Source: Sindora glabra (lineage: Eukaryota; Streptophyta; Magnoliopsida; Fabales; Fabaceae). From it: a stretch of DNA of 64,000 nt. Below, piece by piece: positions 12,576-24,467 of the stretch. A program made the translations under genes and the position numbers. The stretch lies in the NCBI GenBank assembly GCA_020226215.1, contig CM035227.1:105259732-105323731 (forward strand), read 5' to 3'. A model generated the notes under the pieces. That model was not told the origin of the DNA. It ran no database searches and saw only the letters and a list, made by a program, of their open reading frames with translations. Each line of letters begins with the position of its first letter. Position 1 is the first letter of the stretch.

Positions 12576-13244
12576 AAGACAGAATAAAGATAATGGACCT
12601 GCACAAGCAGGCTATTAAAGTATATGGCATTACCTACTATCCATACTGAACCTTTAGGCCCTCTTATTCTTGGATATTAAGGATGTATACATTTTTAAAA
12701 GCCTTATCACTTTGCCAAGGTCTAATGGTTTAAGGGGAGTGTTACAGCCTATGGTTAAGAATTCGAGATTAATGGGTCAGCTACAAGAAAGTTCTCAATT
12801 TGCATTGATGATGTTCTTTCCCTGGCAGTAAGGAGATCCTTGGATATAATATTTAGTTGCAATTATTAGGTTATGCTTATCTGAGTCATTTTAGGCCTAC
12901 TAGTAGGTTTATCTATTAAAGGACTTATAAGTTTTGAAGTTTGAGTTTCTTTGGGAGGAGTAGTTATTAAGACCACATAAATTGAAGTAGAGGTCAGACC
13001 TCTTGAACTTTTTGGAACTTTCTTGACTATCACAGACTTTGAGAGCTTGACATATGCATGAGGGTTGATATGATTCAAATCATTCCTTGTCATATTAAGT
13101 GTGTGATCAATCATGATATTATTTACGGCTGCATGTTGACTAGGGATATCATCCTCATTAATGTCCATTAAAATATTAAATTTGAAAGGAATCAAGCTGC
13201 TGCTACTACTTAAACCTTGGTCAACTAACATAACTTTACCTTTT

Positions 13245-13249
13245 AATAC
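13245..13249. repeat. Target site duplication, left copy (AATAC)
   Basis: Direct 5-bp repeat matching 14915-14919, abutting the LTR end. Confidence 0.85.
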
Positions 13250-13877
13250 TGTTGGGAATTCGGATTATCACATGCAGCGGAATTTTAAATTTTGATCCGA
13301 ATTCTACCTAGGATCCATGCAAAAAGCATGAGTCAATGATTAGGGTTTTACCTATTGGGCACTCGTGTTTCTACTGATCAAAACTTGAGAGCGGATGAAT
13401 CAAACGCCGGCCGGAAGGTACAGCGTCTCTACGGTATCCACACGGAGTGAACAACGACCTCTCACCCTCCACGCGTCTGCTAGGATGCGTTTTTCTCTCT
13501 AAGAATTAGGATTGGATGTTTTTGAGTGATTTAGGGTTTATATGGAAGCTTAAAACGTGATTCTTAAGTGCTGCCCTCAAGTCCCTTTTTATAGAACTTA
13601 GGCAAGTCATAATCCTAGTCCTACTAGGATAATGCTTCCAAAATCCTAATCACACTTAACAACTCATCTTATCCTTATCCTAGAGATAATGGGAAGAGAT
13701 AAGACTTATCTTTTAATTATCTAATATTAGATAATGATATTATCTCATAATAAATATCTTAATATTAGATAATTGCATATAGTTATCAAATATCAAAATA
13801 ATATTATCTCATAATATATTTATCTAATATCTGATAAGATAATTACTTGATATTACTTTAATATCAGATAATATCAC

Positions 13878-13921
<44 letters not shown>

Positions 13922-14914
13922 GTGAATTTATTATTCTAAATAATATATATGCACGAAAATAAGTCCAATTAATTGGATATTAATATAATTAAAGTCCAAT
14001 TAATTATTGTCTTATTCCTACTCCTTTTGTGTGACCCTGTAGGTTCTTACTACGTTGACAATGACTTATTATTGAGCCATAGACAGCGAGCGGTATCTAG
14101 CAATACATCACTGCCACTCAAGTAGTAAGAATGTCTGTGATTCGACATCCACCTAATACATGATCAACGTTTTACATCATAACCCTTTTGTAATAATATC
14201 CAAATTGAACTGGAGGCATGGAATGTGTCATCCTCGTCAATGTTCAATTTATATTTCTTGATACTGAGTAGACTTAAAATAAATAATTAATATCACATAT
14301 TAATTCAACTGAGCATGGCCATGCATTTCTAAGTCTCACTCAATCAAGGGGCCCAAGGATATTTCTCTTTTATACAAGAGTAACAAAATCCCATTTACAT
14401 CACTCACTTCCCTCTGCATGATTTATGACACACCCAATCAATGCCCTACTTGTCACCTGATTAAAGGTGACATAGGACAATATTAAAGTGAGTAATTCCT
14501 CATGTAGGGAACCGTAGTGATTTCAGGTCAAAGGTTTATGCGTAGTTGTGATCATATGAGAATATCTTATGACACGTTTATCCATGCAATATTCTCATAG
14601 TGGGTCAGTCCAGTACATTGTTCACTAGCAATGTACTCATGTATTGACTTGATATCACATATCCATGATTCGTAATCATCAGTCACTATACATGCTAGTC
14701 TCGATGTATTATTACTATCCTTTTCATAATAATACTTGACTAGGGGCATTTTAGGAATAGCAAAGCTATTCCAAGGATAATTATTATATTAAGTTATAAA
14801 TTGCGCATAATAATAAAAACAAAATATAATAATTAAATTGCCTAAAATAAAATATAATACATTGTGTATAACTCTAATCATCTTATATGATTGGTTCTAA
14901 GACACACACCAACA
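13250..14914 (-). mobile_element. Solo LTR, 1665 bp, with 5-bp target duplication
   Basis: The block starts TGTTGGGAATTC at 13250 and ends ACACACCAACA at 14914, so it has TG...CA ends within a TGTTGG/CCAACA inverted repeat. It is flanked on both sides by AATAC (13245-13249 and 14915-14919), a perfect 5-bp target duplication. No internal domain, primer-binding site or second LTR is present, so it is a recombined solo LTR. Orientation is minus: on that strand a TATA box (TTCTATAAAAAGGG, 13596-13583) precedes a less AT-rich R/U5-like region. Superfamily (Copia or Gypsy) cannot be told without internal sequence. The 60-codon open frame at 14567-14749 has no known domain. Confidence 0.88.
13880..13916. 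repeat. (AT)n microsatellite in the solo LTR
   Basis: About 18 AT dinucleotides within the LTR. Confidence 0.9.
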
Positions 14915-14919
14915 AATAC
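14915..14919. repeat. Target site duplication, right copy (AATAC)
   Basis: Direct 5-bp repeat matching 13245-13249. Confidence 0.85.
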
Positions 14920-16100
14920 AGCATCCAAGACTGTCACCTGTTTCCTCACCTAATGTCTAGTTTCAAATTTATTTTTGTAGTATCATCTAGCCTTTAGAAT
15001 TATCCTCTTTAGCGATGACTTTTCTAGCAACTAGTCTGGTTCCATAAGCATGAGGTAGGGTACCCTCCTTACCTCTAATTTTCATCACAAAGCTTGACCT
15101 ATGTGTTACTGGCTCCAGGTTAGTAGACTTAGCTACATTTATAGCTTTAAAAGGAAAAAGTTCTTTCCCATGGCCAAGCTATCCACAAGAAAAACATATA
15201 AGATGGAGGCTTTGATATTGAATTCGAAGAATTTTTTTACGGATCGAAACATTTAGTATTAGTTTCTTTCTTAGATCAATCTTAACACAAATTCATGCAA
15301 ATCAACATTATTCAGCAATACATTCTTGCTCTTATTCTCTCGAAATGTGCATATTAACTTTTAGAGTTTTCCCCACTTTATTACCTAGTCACCATAGAAA
15401 ATGTTTATTGTAATATTCAAGATGTAACCTTGAAACACGAATCCAAATGGCTAATCTCTAGTAGTTATCATTAAAAGGATCAAAATCTAGTCTCCAATAT
15501 TATACCACTAAATAATGATCCATGATTATCCAAGTGTAATTTTCTAATGCATTAAAATAATTATATTTGTTACTAAAACATACCATATAGTAGTTGTTCC
15601 CAATATCTATCATTTAGAGCATTCCTTTTGACATCTAAATTTTTTCCAGCCTTACTTTTAAGAATTTAAATGTAATTGACCGACCCAAAAGGTTGACGAT
15701 TAAAAAGTTTCTCTAAGGCTTGCACCATTCTTTTTGTTCCTTATGGGAAACATTAACAACTAGGCAGAATGGATCATGTTCTACTAATGAGATATTAACA
15801 TCATCAGCATATCTATCTTTAAAATTTGGTTTATCCTCTATGAAATTTGCACCCTCCTTATATTATTCATCGTGTGTGCCATCAACATTAAAAAGTGTAT
15901 CTCTATACAAGAAAACTTTTCTAGCCTCCAAATTCATTGGATCACTATTAAACTGGCCAACAACCTCCCCTTTTGCCTTTTTCTCCAAAATCATAATTGT
16001 ATCTTCCTCATTTGATTTGGCCTTTTTGGTATTTCAGATAAGTTGGTCAATCTCTTCTCCAATGAGCTTTCTAGCCATCTTCAAATGAACCCTATACATC

Positions 16101-17585
16101 TAAATTTTTAATCTCAATTATAACATACTTTTGTTTCTGTTATAAATTACAAAGCAATTCAAGACAATTGTTAACTCCATAAGAAATTAAAAATTAAAAA
16201 AGAATAAATGAAAATACCTAAAAAAATTGAGCATAAGAAATGGCTTTACAATTAAGATGATTTAAAGGATAATATTGCTATAATATAAAGTATAAAGGGA
16301 TATATACAATCTTTAATAATAAACAATCAAAAGTTAATTGTAGATCCTCATTTGTTAGGATTATTTATAAACTTTAATATCTATAAAATAAGAAAATAGG
16401 TAATTAAATAGAAGTTTTAAATAATACTTTAAGATCAAATAAATAATTTTATAAAAAAGAATAATATTAGGATAAAAATGAGATTAAAAGTTACATAACG
16501 TATGTATGTATCTATGTAGAAATATATGGTACTTAAACTATTATAGTAATAAACGATAATTATCCATTATAGTAGTATACGCTTAGACATGAAATGGCTA
16601 ATTAAGCTCATGCTGAATAGATATATAGCCAGGTATGTTGGGTAATGTAAACAATATTTAAGCATGTTTGATTATTTTGAAGTGCAATTATGAAATTAAA
16701 AGGAATTATCGATCAAAAATTCTATAATTAAATCTAATTGTGATTAAAGTGGACTAAAAGTAAATGAAAATAAAAGAAAATAACCATATATCTAGTGGGT
16801 TCAATAACACTTTCATAATAACCAGTATATAAAAGAGTGAAAACGACAAAATCATAAACTAAATTAATGTTACTCATCCAAATATGTTAAGTTAATTCAT
16901 GAATTGAAACGTACAATTTCATCAAATAATTTTTACTTACAATGTTATTTTACTATGGCACCAACTATTACATGCTTGCTTTGGCTTCTTTAGGTTATAA
17001 AAAGATCCTTATGTATACTTTTCTTCTAGTAGTAATCAAAGTATATATCTCATTTTTCTTTTTTATTGAAAAATGTTAGAAGAGGGATGTTGTTTCAATC
17101 CTACCAAATAAAATGCCAATAGTATATTAGAATTGCCAATAAAAGTTCATTTAATAATTATTATCAAATTTAATTGAATTAAGAGGTAGTGATTCAATTA
17201 ATTCTTAAACATTAAAATATTTTTTCGAGAAGAATTGCTCACTAAATAAAATGATTAATAATGAAAAAGATTCATACTTGTGATTCAAAAGAATTATAAT
17301 AATCTTGTACAAATTTTTAAGACTAACAATTAGGCCAAACTATGTTAACGTCAGATTATGTAATAAATATGTATATATATATGTAGTTAAAGAATTCAAG
17401 ACATATATGGTGACAAATGACAACATAACAGAGGTTTTATAATAACCATTACAATATCTTAATAACCAAAATGACCTTATCAGCATCTTTCTCTATCTCA
17501 CGTACTCCCTAAATTAGATTGTAGTCCATGTAGAAGCCTTAGCCTAATGACATCATCATTTTACTCCCCTTAAATTGGAAAGAAA
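16101..17585. other. AT-rich intergenic region, no gene seen
   Basis: Possibly contains the LINE 5' untranslated region near 16100-16150. Nothing else was recognised. Short tracts before 17586 may be the former promoter of the lactonase pseudogene. Confidence 0.45.
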
Positions 17586-18020
17586 TTGCCAAGCTATAAT
17601 GGAGTTTTTATTTCTCCAATGGGAGCAAAATACAAGCGTTTTGATGTGCAAGTGAAGGCATCAATAGAGGGTAAGAACATGGAGGTTTTAAGTAAGGAAA
17701 ATCTACCTATATTATTGGCCAAATATGTTACTGAATGCACTAATAAACTCACCCTGGGAGAAAGGGTTTTACTACTTTTAATTGATTTACATTCATTTTA
17801 ACTGACTTACGTACATTTTTTATTCAAGATTTCTAACCATAATTATTTATTAGTTGATTCACTTGTCCAAATTATTCAATGCAATCCAATTCTCAAGATT
17901 AGAATAGTAATGCTTATTAATAAAATTAAAAAAAAGGAATGACCGTAGATTATTATTTAAGGTAGTTTATTTATATTGGAAAATTTTCAAATAATTAGTG
18001 GAATCTCCATATCTTGGCTC

Positions 18021-18441
18021 TATTGAATGGTCTGAGTGGCATGTTTTCTTCATGGATGAGAGTTATGCTAAAGGATCATGTAAAGAGTAGCTATAAGCTT
18101 GCCAATAATGAATTTCTCTTTGAGGTACGTAATTTGCTAATAAGTTTTTAATTATCATACATTACCTTTTTAAAAAAGTATATATATATATTTTATAACA
18201 CTCGTAAAGAAGGAGAACTTTAGTAATTTGTACTATTGAATGGTCTGAGTGGTATGTTTTCTTCATGGATAAGAATTATGCTAAAGGATCACGTAAAGAG
18301 TAACTACAAGCTTGCTAGTAATAAATTTCTCTCTAAGGTACGTAATTTGCTAATAAGTTTTTAATTATTATACATTACCTTTTTAAAAAAGTATATATAT
18401 GTTTTATAACACTTGTAAAGGAGGATAACTTTAGTAATTTG
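18021..18441. repeat. 213-bp tandem duplication across pseudo-exon 2
   Basis: TATTGAATGGTCTGAGTGG at 18021 recurs at 18234, and the similarity runs through the rest of the exon, its splice donor and the start of the intron (TTTTATAACACT(C/T)GTAAA), ending near 18441. The copies differ at scattered positions, so the event is not recent. Confidence 0.92.
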
Positions 18442-18654
18442 TACTAGTAGACTAATAATATCTTCATGTTTAAGTTCATCCATTTAGATGGATCCCATTA
18501 AATTTAAAGTGATTCATCTAAATGGATAACTTAGATGTTATTGACATGGGTAGCACATAGTATTAATTTTCAAATGTGTGAAGTTTTCGAATGAGTTAAG
18601 GTTTGAAAAAGTTTATAATTAAATTGATTTTTTTCTTAAAATACATCCTATGAT

Positions 18655-18968
18655 GATATATTAATAATTAGATTTGATGGTTCACTAATATACTACTATA
18701 ATAATAGTATATCATAAATTTCTCCTTGAAGTTTAAACTAATTTATTGTTATTGTTGCGACAAGGTGCCAATTTCTCATGGCAATATATACTCATAGTAC
18801 ATCACACAATAATATATTAATAATTAGATCTGATGATATATTAACATATTACTATAATAATAGTACATCACGAATTTCTCCTCAAAGCTTAAACTAATTT
18901 TTTGTTATTGTTATTGTGGCAAGGTGCCAATTATTCTGGCAATATATACTCAATTGATGATGCACTCC
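18655..18968. repeat. About 157-bp tandem duplication across pseudo-exon 3 start
   Basis: TTAATAATTAGAT(T/C)TGATG at 18661 recurs at 18817, and CAAGGTGCCAATT at 18761 recurs at 18920. The unit therefore carries the end of intron 2 and the first codons of exon 3 (through the GGCAATATATACTCA segment). The second copy is the one continuous with the rest of exon 3. Confidence 0.9.
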
Positions 18969-19336
18969 TAGTAAAGGGTGCTACTAATGTATATAAGATA
19001 ACTCTAAGACCCTTAGTTAAAGGTAATGTGATCTCATCATCATCCATTAGATTTCAAAGATTTGATCTAATACTTTTGAAGATATGCCCGGAGGGACATA
19101 TGGCATCTCTTCTCCCAAGGCCACCACCACAGAGGATCACTTTCACTTTGCTAGCGATAAATTCATCTTTAAACATAGTAATGAGGTACATGGGGACTAG
19201 TAAAGCTAATATAGTTTATATTGTGTTGGAGAAAGATGATAATTCCAATAAGCTTCCTGTTCAGTTGGTTTCTCCTGAACAAGAGATCAAATGGTTCCTT
19301 GACAAAAGGGCAACTGCAAAGCTCTTTAAAAAGTAG

Positions 19337-21099
19337 AGACTAAAGGGAATCTATGGTTTTGGGTTCTTGACATTTAATAAACATATACAAGAGGTTGCAT
19401 TTTTTTTTAAGTGTTGGCATTTTTGTTATGAATAATAATTCAAATATTTTAATTTTTTTACATGAACTATTGTTGTTTCATTTATCATAGCGTGGTGCTA
19501 TATCACTTAGATAATGACAACAATATTATCAAATCCAAAATGATTATTAACTTGATAAGATAAGCAAATTAAAGTTGAACCGATTCAACCAGGTAGTTAA
19601 ATTGATTAATATATTTTTATATATATACATTACAATATTATATATCTACATCAAAAGATTAAATTAATTTAACTTGTACAAGTATATTTATGAAATATAA
19701 AATAATGAATATTAATCTTACTCTAATTACAAATATCTATTACAATTTTAATATTATTTTATAATATAAAAATTAGATATCATTTCAATCTAATGAAAAT
19801 TTTAAATTAAATATTAACTAAATAAAAATAATTTAATTATATAATATATAATATAAATATATATAATATATTATTTATAAAAAATTAAATAAAGTAAAAT
19901 ATGAAAAATAAAAAATTATATATATTATATATAATATTTGTCATTATTATAACTAAAGAGGTGTTAATTCGAGTGGTGAGAGAATGTGTACTACCCTCAT
20001 GATCCCATGTTTGAAATTTCTAAATTATAATTCTATTCTTTTAATTGAAGTTATTGTTAACGCACTTGAATTGAACTGCACCGATTCGACAGGATTATCA
20101 AGCAAACAAAAAAATCAGATTGATTTGACCAGTTACCTAAGTTTTGCATATACTTTTGGATCATTCAAAATTTTCCTGAAATTTAGTTGGTATTTAAAAA
20201 GGTACGTGCTTCCAAAGTTATTATTATAAATAACATACAGTTTTAGCTCAAAGTAATAATGAGATTTGAAGCATCAGTGGCACGATTTTATTAATATTAA
20301 TGTGAGAAAATTTATAGCTATCACATTTAATTTATATGTTGAATCTAATGTAGGAATAGTTTTAATGCGTTATAAATATATTTTTTTCACTTTTATTTTG
20401 TGTCCTGCATCAGGAATCAGGATCATCCCTTACTTACGTGATAGTACACTTTGTACATCATTGATTTATCAACTATTATATATATCAAGAGTTAATTGGA
20501 TAAATAGGAAGCAAATGCCACAAATAATAGTAACATTCATTATTCATTATTCGTTATTCTTGTACTAAGAGATTAATTGGTGGAAGATATTACAATATTT
20601 TATATATTACACTAGTCAACAAACAAATATTCTTAAAATTTCCTACTTCAGCGGGTTAAAATTTTTCTTAGACAACGAAGTTACTTGTAAATAAAAGACT
20701 ACTACTATTTCCGTAAACATTTTTTCAACATCTAATTTACATATATATATATTAAAAAAATTTTATATTGACGACAATAAAGTTTTAATTTAAAATTTGC
20801 ATCGAATTATCCAAAGACTTTACCCCTCCACGGGTAACCCAGCATTCATTGGCTTATGTAAATTACAAATTCAAAATTTAAAGTGTAATTTTCTTCAAAT
20901 ATTTATAATCCAAATTTTGAAAAATGAAAAGGTTAAATTGCCCCCGCCTCTTCGATGCAATCGATGAAAATAAAAATCAGATATTGAGTAGGTTTATTGT
21001 TGTGAAGTCAACAAAATCTCACAATCAGACGGGAATGTCGAGTTTCTATTTGCACACTGAGACTAACTGCTTCTTTATGAAGCGGTGGGTACATTGGAC
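19337..21099. other. Intergenic region and lactonase promoter side
   Basis: AT-rich with no supported gene. Open frames at 19984-20229 and 20266-20568 show no domain. The last 150-200 bases should contain the promoter and leader of the lactonase gene. A TATTTATAA word lies at about 20897-20905, but it was not possible to tell whether it is the functional TATA box. Confidence 0.45.
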
Positions 21100-23174
21100 A
21101 TGGCCTCTACCGCACCAACTTTCGTCTCCTACTCACCTCGAGCCAGATTCTTCTCCTTACAGAAACAGCACCCATCACCATTCCCAACCAAGCTTTCGAA
21201 CCCAGCCCAAATAGCACAGAAATTCTTCTATTCCCCTCTGAAGTGCAAAGGGGCTTCTTCGATTAGCGCGAATTCCAGGAGATTTGAAGTTCAAGTGAAG
21301 GCTTCAATGGCGGAGGCTGCACGCGCTGATAAGGTGAAGGTCGAGGTGTTTGAAAAGGAAGAGCTTTCTGAGTCTCTGGCCAAATACGTTGCTGACCTTT
21401 CTAATAAGTTCACCCACGAGAGAGGGTCTTTCACTGTCGTTTTGTCTGGTGGTTCTTTGATCGATTATATGAGGTGAGTCTTATTGGTTGAAAAAGAATA
21501 TTCATATGGGTGCTGCAATTCGTTACATAATAAAAAATTGAACTTTGATCGAAGTTTCTGTCAATTTTGTGTAATTGGATGGAAGGGTTACATTGAGTTA
21601 GGAGTATAGTGTGAATTAGAAATGGAGTGTGAGAAGTTGTATTTGATTGTCATATTGGAAAATGTTTGGTGATTTTTCTGTTTGAATTTCAGGAAATTAG
21701 TAGAACCTCCATATGCTGATTCAATTGAATGGTCTAAATGGCATGTTTTCTGGGTGGATGAAAGAGTCGTTCCAAAAGATCACCAAGATAGTAACTACAA
21801 GCTAGCTTATGATGGATTTCTCTGCAAGGTATGCTGTTGACAGATTGGCGGAAGTGTTAAACTAAGTAAATTGGCATTTTTTGCTATTATGTAAAAGTTC
21901 AGAAACTTTTTGACTTTGGTATCGTAGTATTGGAAAAGAGGAGTGAGTTCAAAGTTGTAAAATATAATGGTTGAGCACTAGGTAGTTCATTTACCATCTA
22001 GGAGGTTTTGGGTTTATATCTTATGGTTTGTTTGAAAATAAGGGAAATTGAAGGGAATGGAAAGAAATGGAGGGTTATCTTTCCACTTTTAGTTTATTCT
22101 TGTGAGGGATGATAGCATTCCCCTTCCCTCCATTCTCCACCATCCTAATAGACCATTCGTGAGAGAGGGTAGAGTAGAATTTAGGAAGTGAATGACTAAT
22201 AAGCCACCACTGGATCAAAGAAATAGGTTGTATTTCACCCAAAAAGATAACAGGAAACAGGTTGTAAAAGGAAGGCCATTATAGAGTTGGATTGAGCATT
22301 GGACAAACACACATATATGGAGTGAAAGATTACATGGAAATTTATATGAAGTAAGTGAAATATTTCTTTTGATGTGAAGTGTATCGAGAATTTTTGAGAA
22401 ATTCATGAAGGAACAACATAATTGTAGAAGTTCAGGTGAATGCTTCTCTTCTTGAATTGGATAGTATACGTCCACTAGTTGTTTTCAGTAAATTCTTATC
22501 CCTGCAAAATGGGGTAAGAGGGCAAGGCTTAAGTCAGTATCAACTCTCAAGTTATTTGACTATACGTATGCATAGCGTGCTTTGAATTGACTGATTGCAA
22601 TGTTACCAAAATTTGCAGTCTTCTTAGTTCCTACTGCTCTAATTGGAGACATTTTGATCATCCTAACCTGTTGGTACTTTCTTAATGGTTCTCTTGGCAG
22701 GTGCCAATTCCTCCTGGCAATGTTTGTTCTATCAATGATGCATTGTCAGCTGAGGGAGCAGCTGATGATTATGAAACATGCATCAAACATGAGATTGAGC
22801 GTAATGTGTTAGCCCTTTCACCAGCCAGTGGATTTCCCAAATTCGATCTGATGTTGCTGGGTATGGGCCCTGATGGACATGTAGCTTCCTTGTTCCCCGG
22901 GCATCCTCTTGTGAAGGAGGATAAAAAATGGGTTACCTTCATCAAGGACTCACCCAAACCACCACCAGAGAGAATAACTTTTACATTTCCGGTGATCAAT
23001 TCTTCTTCTTACATAGCACTTGTGATAGCCGGCACTGGCAAAGCAGATGCAGTCCACTCTGCACTTGGAGGTTCTCCGAATGCTGAAAAGCTGCCAGTCC
23101 AATTGGTCGCCCCTGAAGGGGAGCTGAAATGGTTCTTAGACAAAGGTGCAGCTTCAAGGCTGGCTAAGCAGTAA
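21100..23174 (+). CDS. PGL3: 6-phosphogluconolactonase, plastid type
   Basis: It hydrolyses 6-phosphogluconolactone to 6-phosphogluconate, the second step of the oxidative pentose phosphate pathway. Coding exons 21100-21473, 21693-21828 and 22701-23174 (GT-AG introns) give 327 aa, close to the size of plant plastid forms. Residues 1 to about 67 are Ser/Pro/Lys/Arg-rich with few acidic residues, a chloroplast transit peptide ending near RRFEVQVKAS. Family motifs are LSGGSL (114-119), WVDERVVP (144-151) and GMGPDGHVASLFPGH (223-237). The His of DGH is the proposed catalytic base. The start is the ATG in ACATGGCC; an in-frame GTG upstream is not needed. The C-terminus reads ASRLAKQ, so no peroxisomal SKL-type signal is at the very end. 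A TTTCGCAATAAAAGG poly(A)-like signal lies near 23300-23313. A degenerate copy lies upstream. Confidence 0.95.
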
Positions 23175-24266
23175 GACCATGCATCATGCTAGTGATAGTG
23201 AAACTATCTGTGTAATGTTTAGTTTGAGAAAACATGAATAACTGCTGAGTCTCCGTATCTCAGTGGTCGGTTAGCGCCAGAAAGTGTTTTTCATTTCCTG
23301 TTTCGCAATAAAAGGACTAGAGAATATAGCCCTGCATAATGGTCTCACAAAATTTTGTATTTCTTTCCTTCTCATCTGTCTGAAAGTTTCTGAATTAGTT
23401 TGCTTTCCCGAAAACAATCAGAAGCAGGGTTTCAAACTCTGAAATCATTGTGAAAGCAACCCGAGTTTCTGCTTTAATGTAGCGGGGAGATGCTTTCTGA
23501 AGAGACTAGTCATCTTCCAGCTCACTGATTTTCAATTTGATTATATCCAACCAATTCATCCGAAGTTTCTTATGATTCACCCTCTATTGTCTGACGCTGC
23601 ATACAGTGGTCAGATTCCTTTTGATATGACTTTGAAATGGTCCACGGGTATAATCAAATGTGACAGGGATGTGATTTTTTCATTCTTGAAAATTGATTTG
23701 GAAGCGATCGGATATTTATATTTATTATGTTTCACGCCATTCACAGTGAACAAAATTTATGCAGGATTTTTTCTGAATGATCCATCCTTGTATTTTACCA
23801 GACCATGTTAATTATTTTAAGCCTTTTTCCCGCAATCAGCGCCTTGCATGTTCATTAATGATACTCATAACCACATTAATTTTTTAAATCAATCTCTCAA
23901 TAATTCCAGACAATTTGTAAGGATGAGTATGAATATAAACTCTCAAAGAAATCGACAGTATAATGAATGGATATAAGTTTGAATTTTAAAGATGATTTTT
24001 GTTGGAGAGAAAATTTATTAATACTGTAATTTTTAAAATGGATATTCCATTTGGTGTCTCACAAAAAAAAAATCAATAATTTGCTCTATTTCTTGGAACG
24101 AAGCAATTATTTTATTTCTAAACTTTTTGTTTAAAAAAAAAGGATAGTTTTGGGCTCATATTTGAAACTCATTGTTGTTTAGTTGTTGAAGTGAAGGCCT
24201 ACGAAATTGTTCACGGTGTTCTCGGATGACCAAAATTGCCCAGGAGACCCATGCTTGACAGCGATT
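23175..24266. other. Lactonase 3' region and intergenic DNA
   Basis: The first 150 or so bases should be the lactonase 3' untranslated region. The remainder contains no recognisable gene. Open frame 23572-23811 has no domain. Confidence 0.45.
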
Positions 24267-24467
24267 ATGGACATATCCAAAATGCTTTTGCTTTTGTTTT
24301 TATACGTCATCTTATCCTGCATTCGATGTGAAGTTGTCCCAAAAAACCTTTGCTTAAATCACGTTTTGAATTATAATTCAGGTTCAGTGATTGTGTCTTT
24401 GTCGCCCTTGTCTGGTCTACAAACAAGTAATTTGCTTCCATCTCTGGATCCCGTGGGACCATCCTAA
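24267..24467 (+). CDS. Candidate 66-aa secreted peptide, unproven
   Basis: A single-exon open frame of 66 codons. Residues 6-17 are almost entirely Leu/Phe/Val/Ile, preceded by a Lys and followed by SCIRC, which looks like a signal peptide with cleavage near residue 20-22. The remaining ~45 residues are Ser/Leu/Pro-rich and end SLDPVGPS. It resembles precursors of small plant signalling peptides in layout only; no known family motif is present. The surrounding 250 bases are less AT-rich than their neighbours. Hydrophobic runs also arise by chance in AT-rich DNA, so a non-coding explanation is at least as likely. Confidence 0.2.
   Translation: MDISKMLLLLFLYVILSCIRCEVVPKNLCLNHVLNYNSGSVIVSLSPLSGLQTSNLLPSLDPVGPS

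Larger units (their letters stand above)
12866..16099 (-). pseudogene. LINE ORF1 (DUF4283-like), split by solo LTR
   Basis: The likely ATG is at 16099 on the minus strand (MYRVHLKMARKLIGEEIDQL, then a stop). Downstream, NLLGRSITFKFLKVRLEKI, IDIGNNYYMVCFSNKYNY and IMDHYLVV follow the DUF4283 pattern of plant LINE ORF1. The same reading then shows LAIWIRVSRLHLEYYNKHFLW and KIDLRKKL, and a degenerate zinc-knuckle region (ICFSC...LGHGKE). The coding run is cut at 14915 by the solo LTR and resumes at 13245. The resumed part includes an open run to 12866 rich in Ser, Pro and Thr, which should be the variable C-terminal part. Several stops show it is not functional. Confidence 0.78.
10405..16100 (-). 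mobile_element. Degenerate LINE with nested solo LTR
   Basis: Read on the minus strand, the element shows the plant LINE order: ORF1 with a DUF4283-like domain and zinc-knuckle region (16099 down to about 15000, resuming 13231-12866), endonuclease (about 12570-11960), then reverse transcriptase (about 11130-10405). Every part has several stops and frameshifts. The 3' part after the catalytic FADD region is missing, so no RNase H or poly(A) end is present. A 1665-bp solo LTR interrupts ORF1, and an 80-bp tandem duplication lies in the endonuclease part. Identification is from conserved motifs read by eye, which are mutually consistent in order and strand. Confidence 0.85.
17586..19336 (+). pseudogene. 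6-phosphogluconolactonase pseudogene
   Basis: This is a degenerate tandem relative of the intact gene at 21100-23174, in the same orientation. The exon 1 remnant (17586 to about 17790) keeps RFDVQVKAS and LLAKYVTECTNKLT but has lost the LSGGSL substrate loop. The exon 2 remnant (about 17990-18124) keeps SIEWSEWHVFFMDE, but a 2-bp deletion after that removes the DERVVP frame and leads to a stop. It is then partly repeated at 18234-18338. Both exon 2 copies retain a GTACGT donor. The exon 3 remnant (about 18924-19336) keeps PPPQRITFT, NKLPVQLVSPE and IKWFLDK. The GMGPDGH catalytic loop has become KICPEGH, and about 23 residues after it are deleted. The intact gene's transit peptide is not recognisable. 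It cannot make a working enzyme. Confidence 0.92.

Noticed and set aside
19961..20040. tRNA-like words (A-box and B-box-like spacing)
   Set aside because: No cloverleaf can be formed and the B box is poor. At most it is an old SINE trace.
21965..22170. SINE- or MITE-like stretch in lactonase intron 2
   Set aside because: The A/B-box resemblance near 21970-22020 is weak, and the inverted ends near 22025 and 22165 align too poorly to call an element.
22769..22999. Minus-strand frame of 76 codons
   Set aside because: Antisense shadow of lactonase exon 3.
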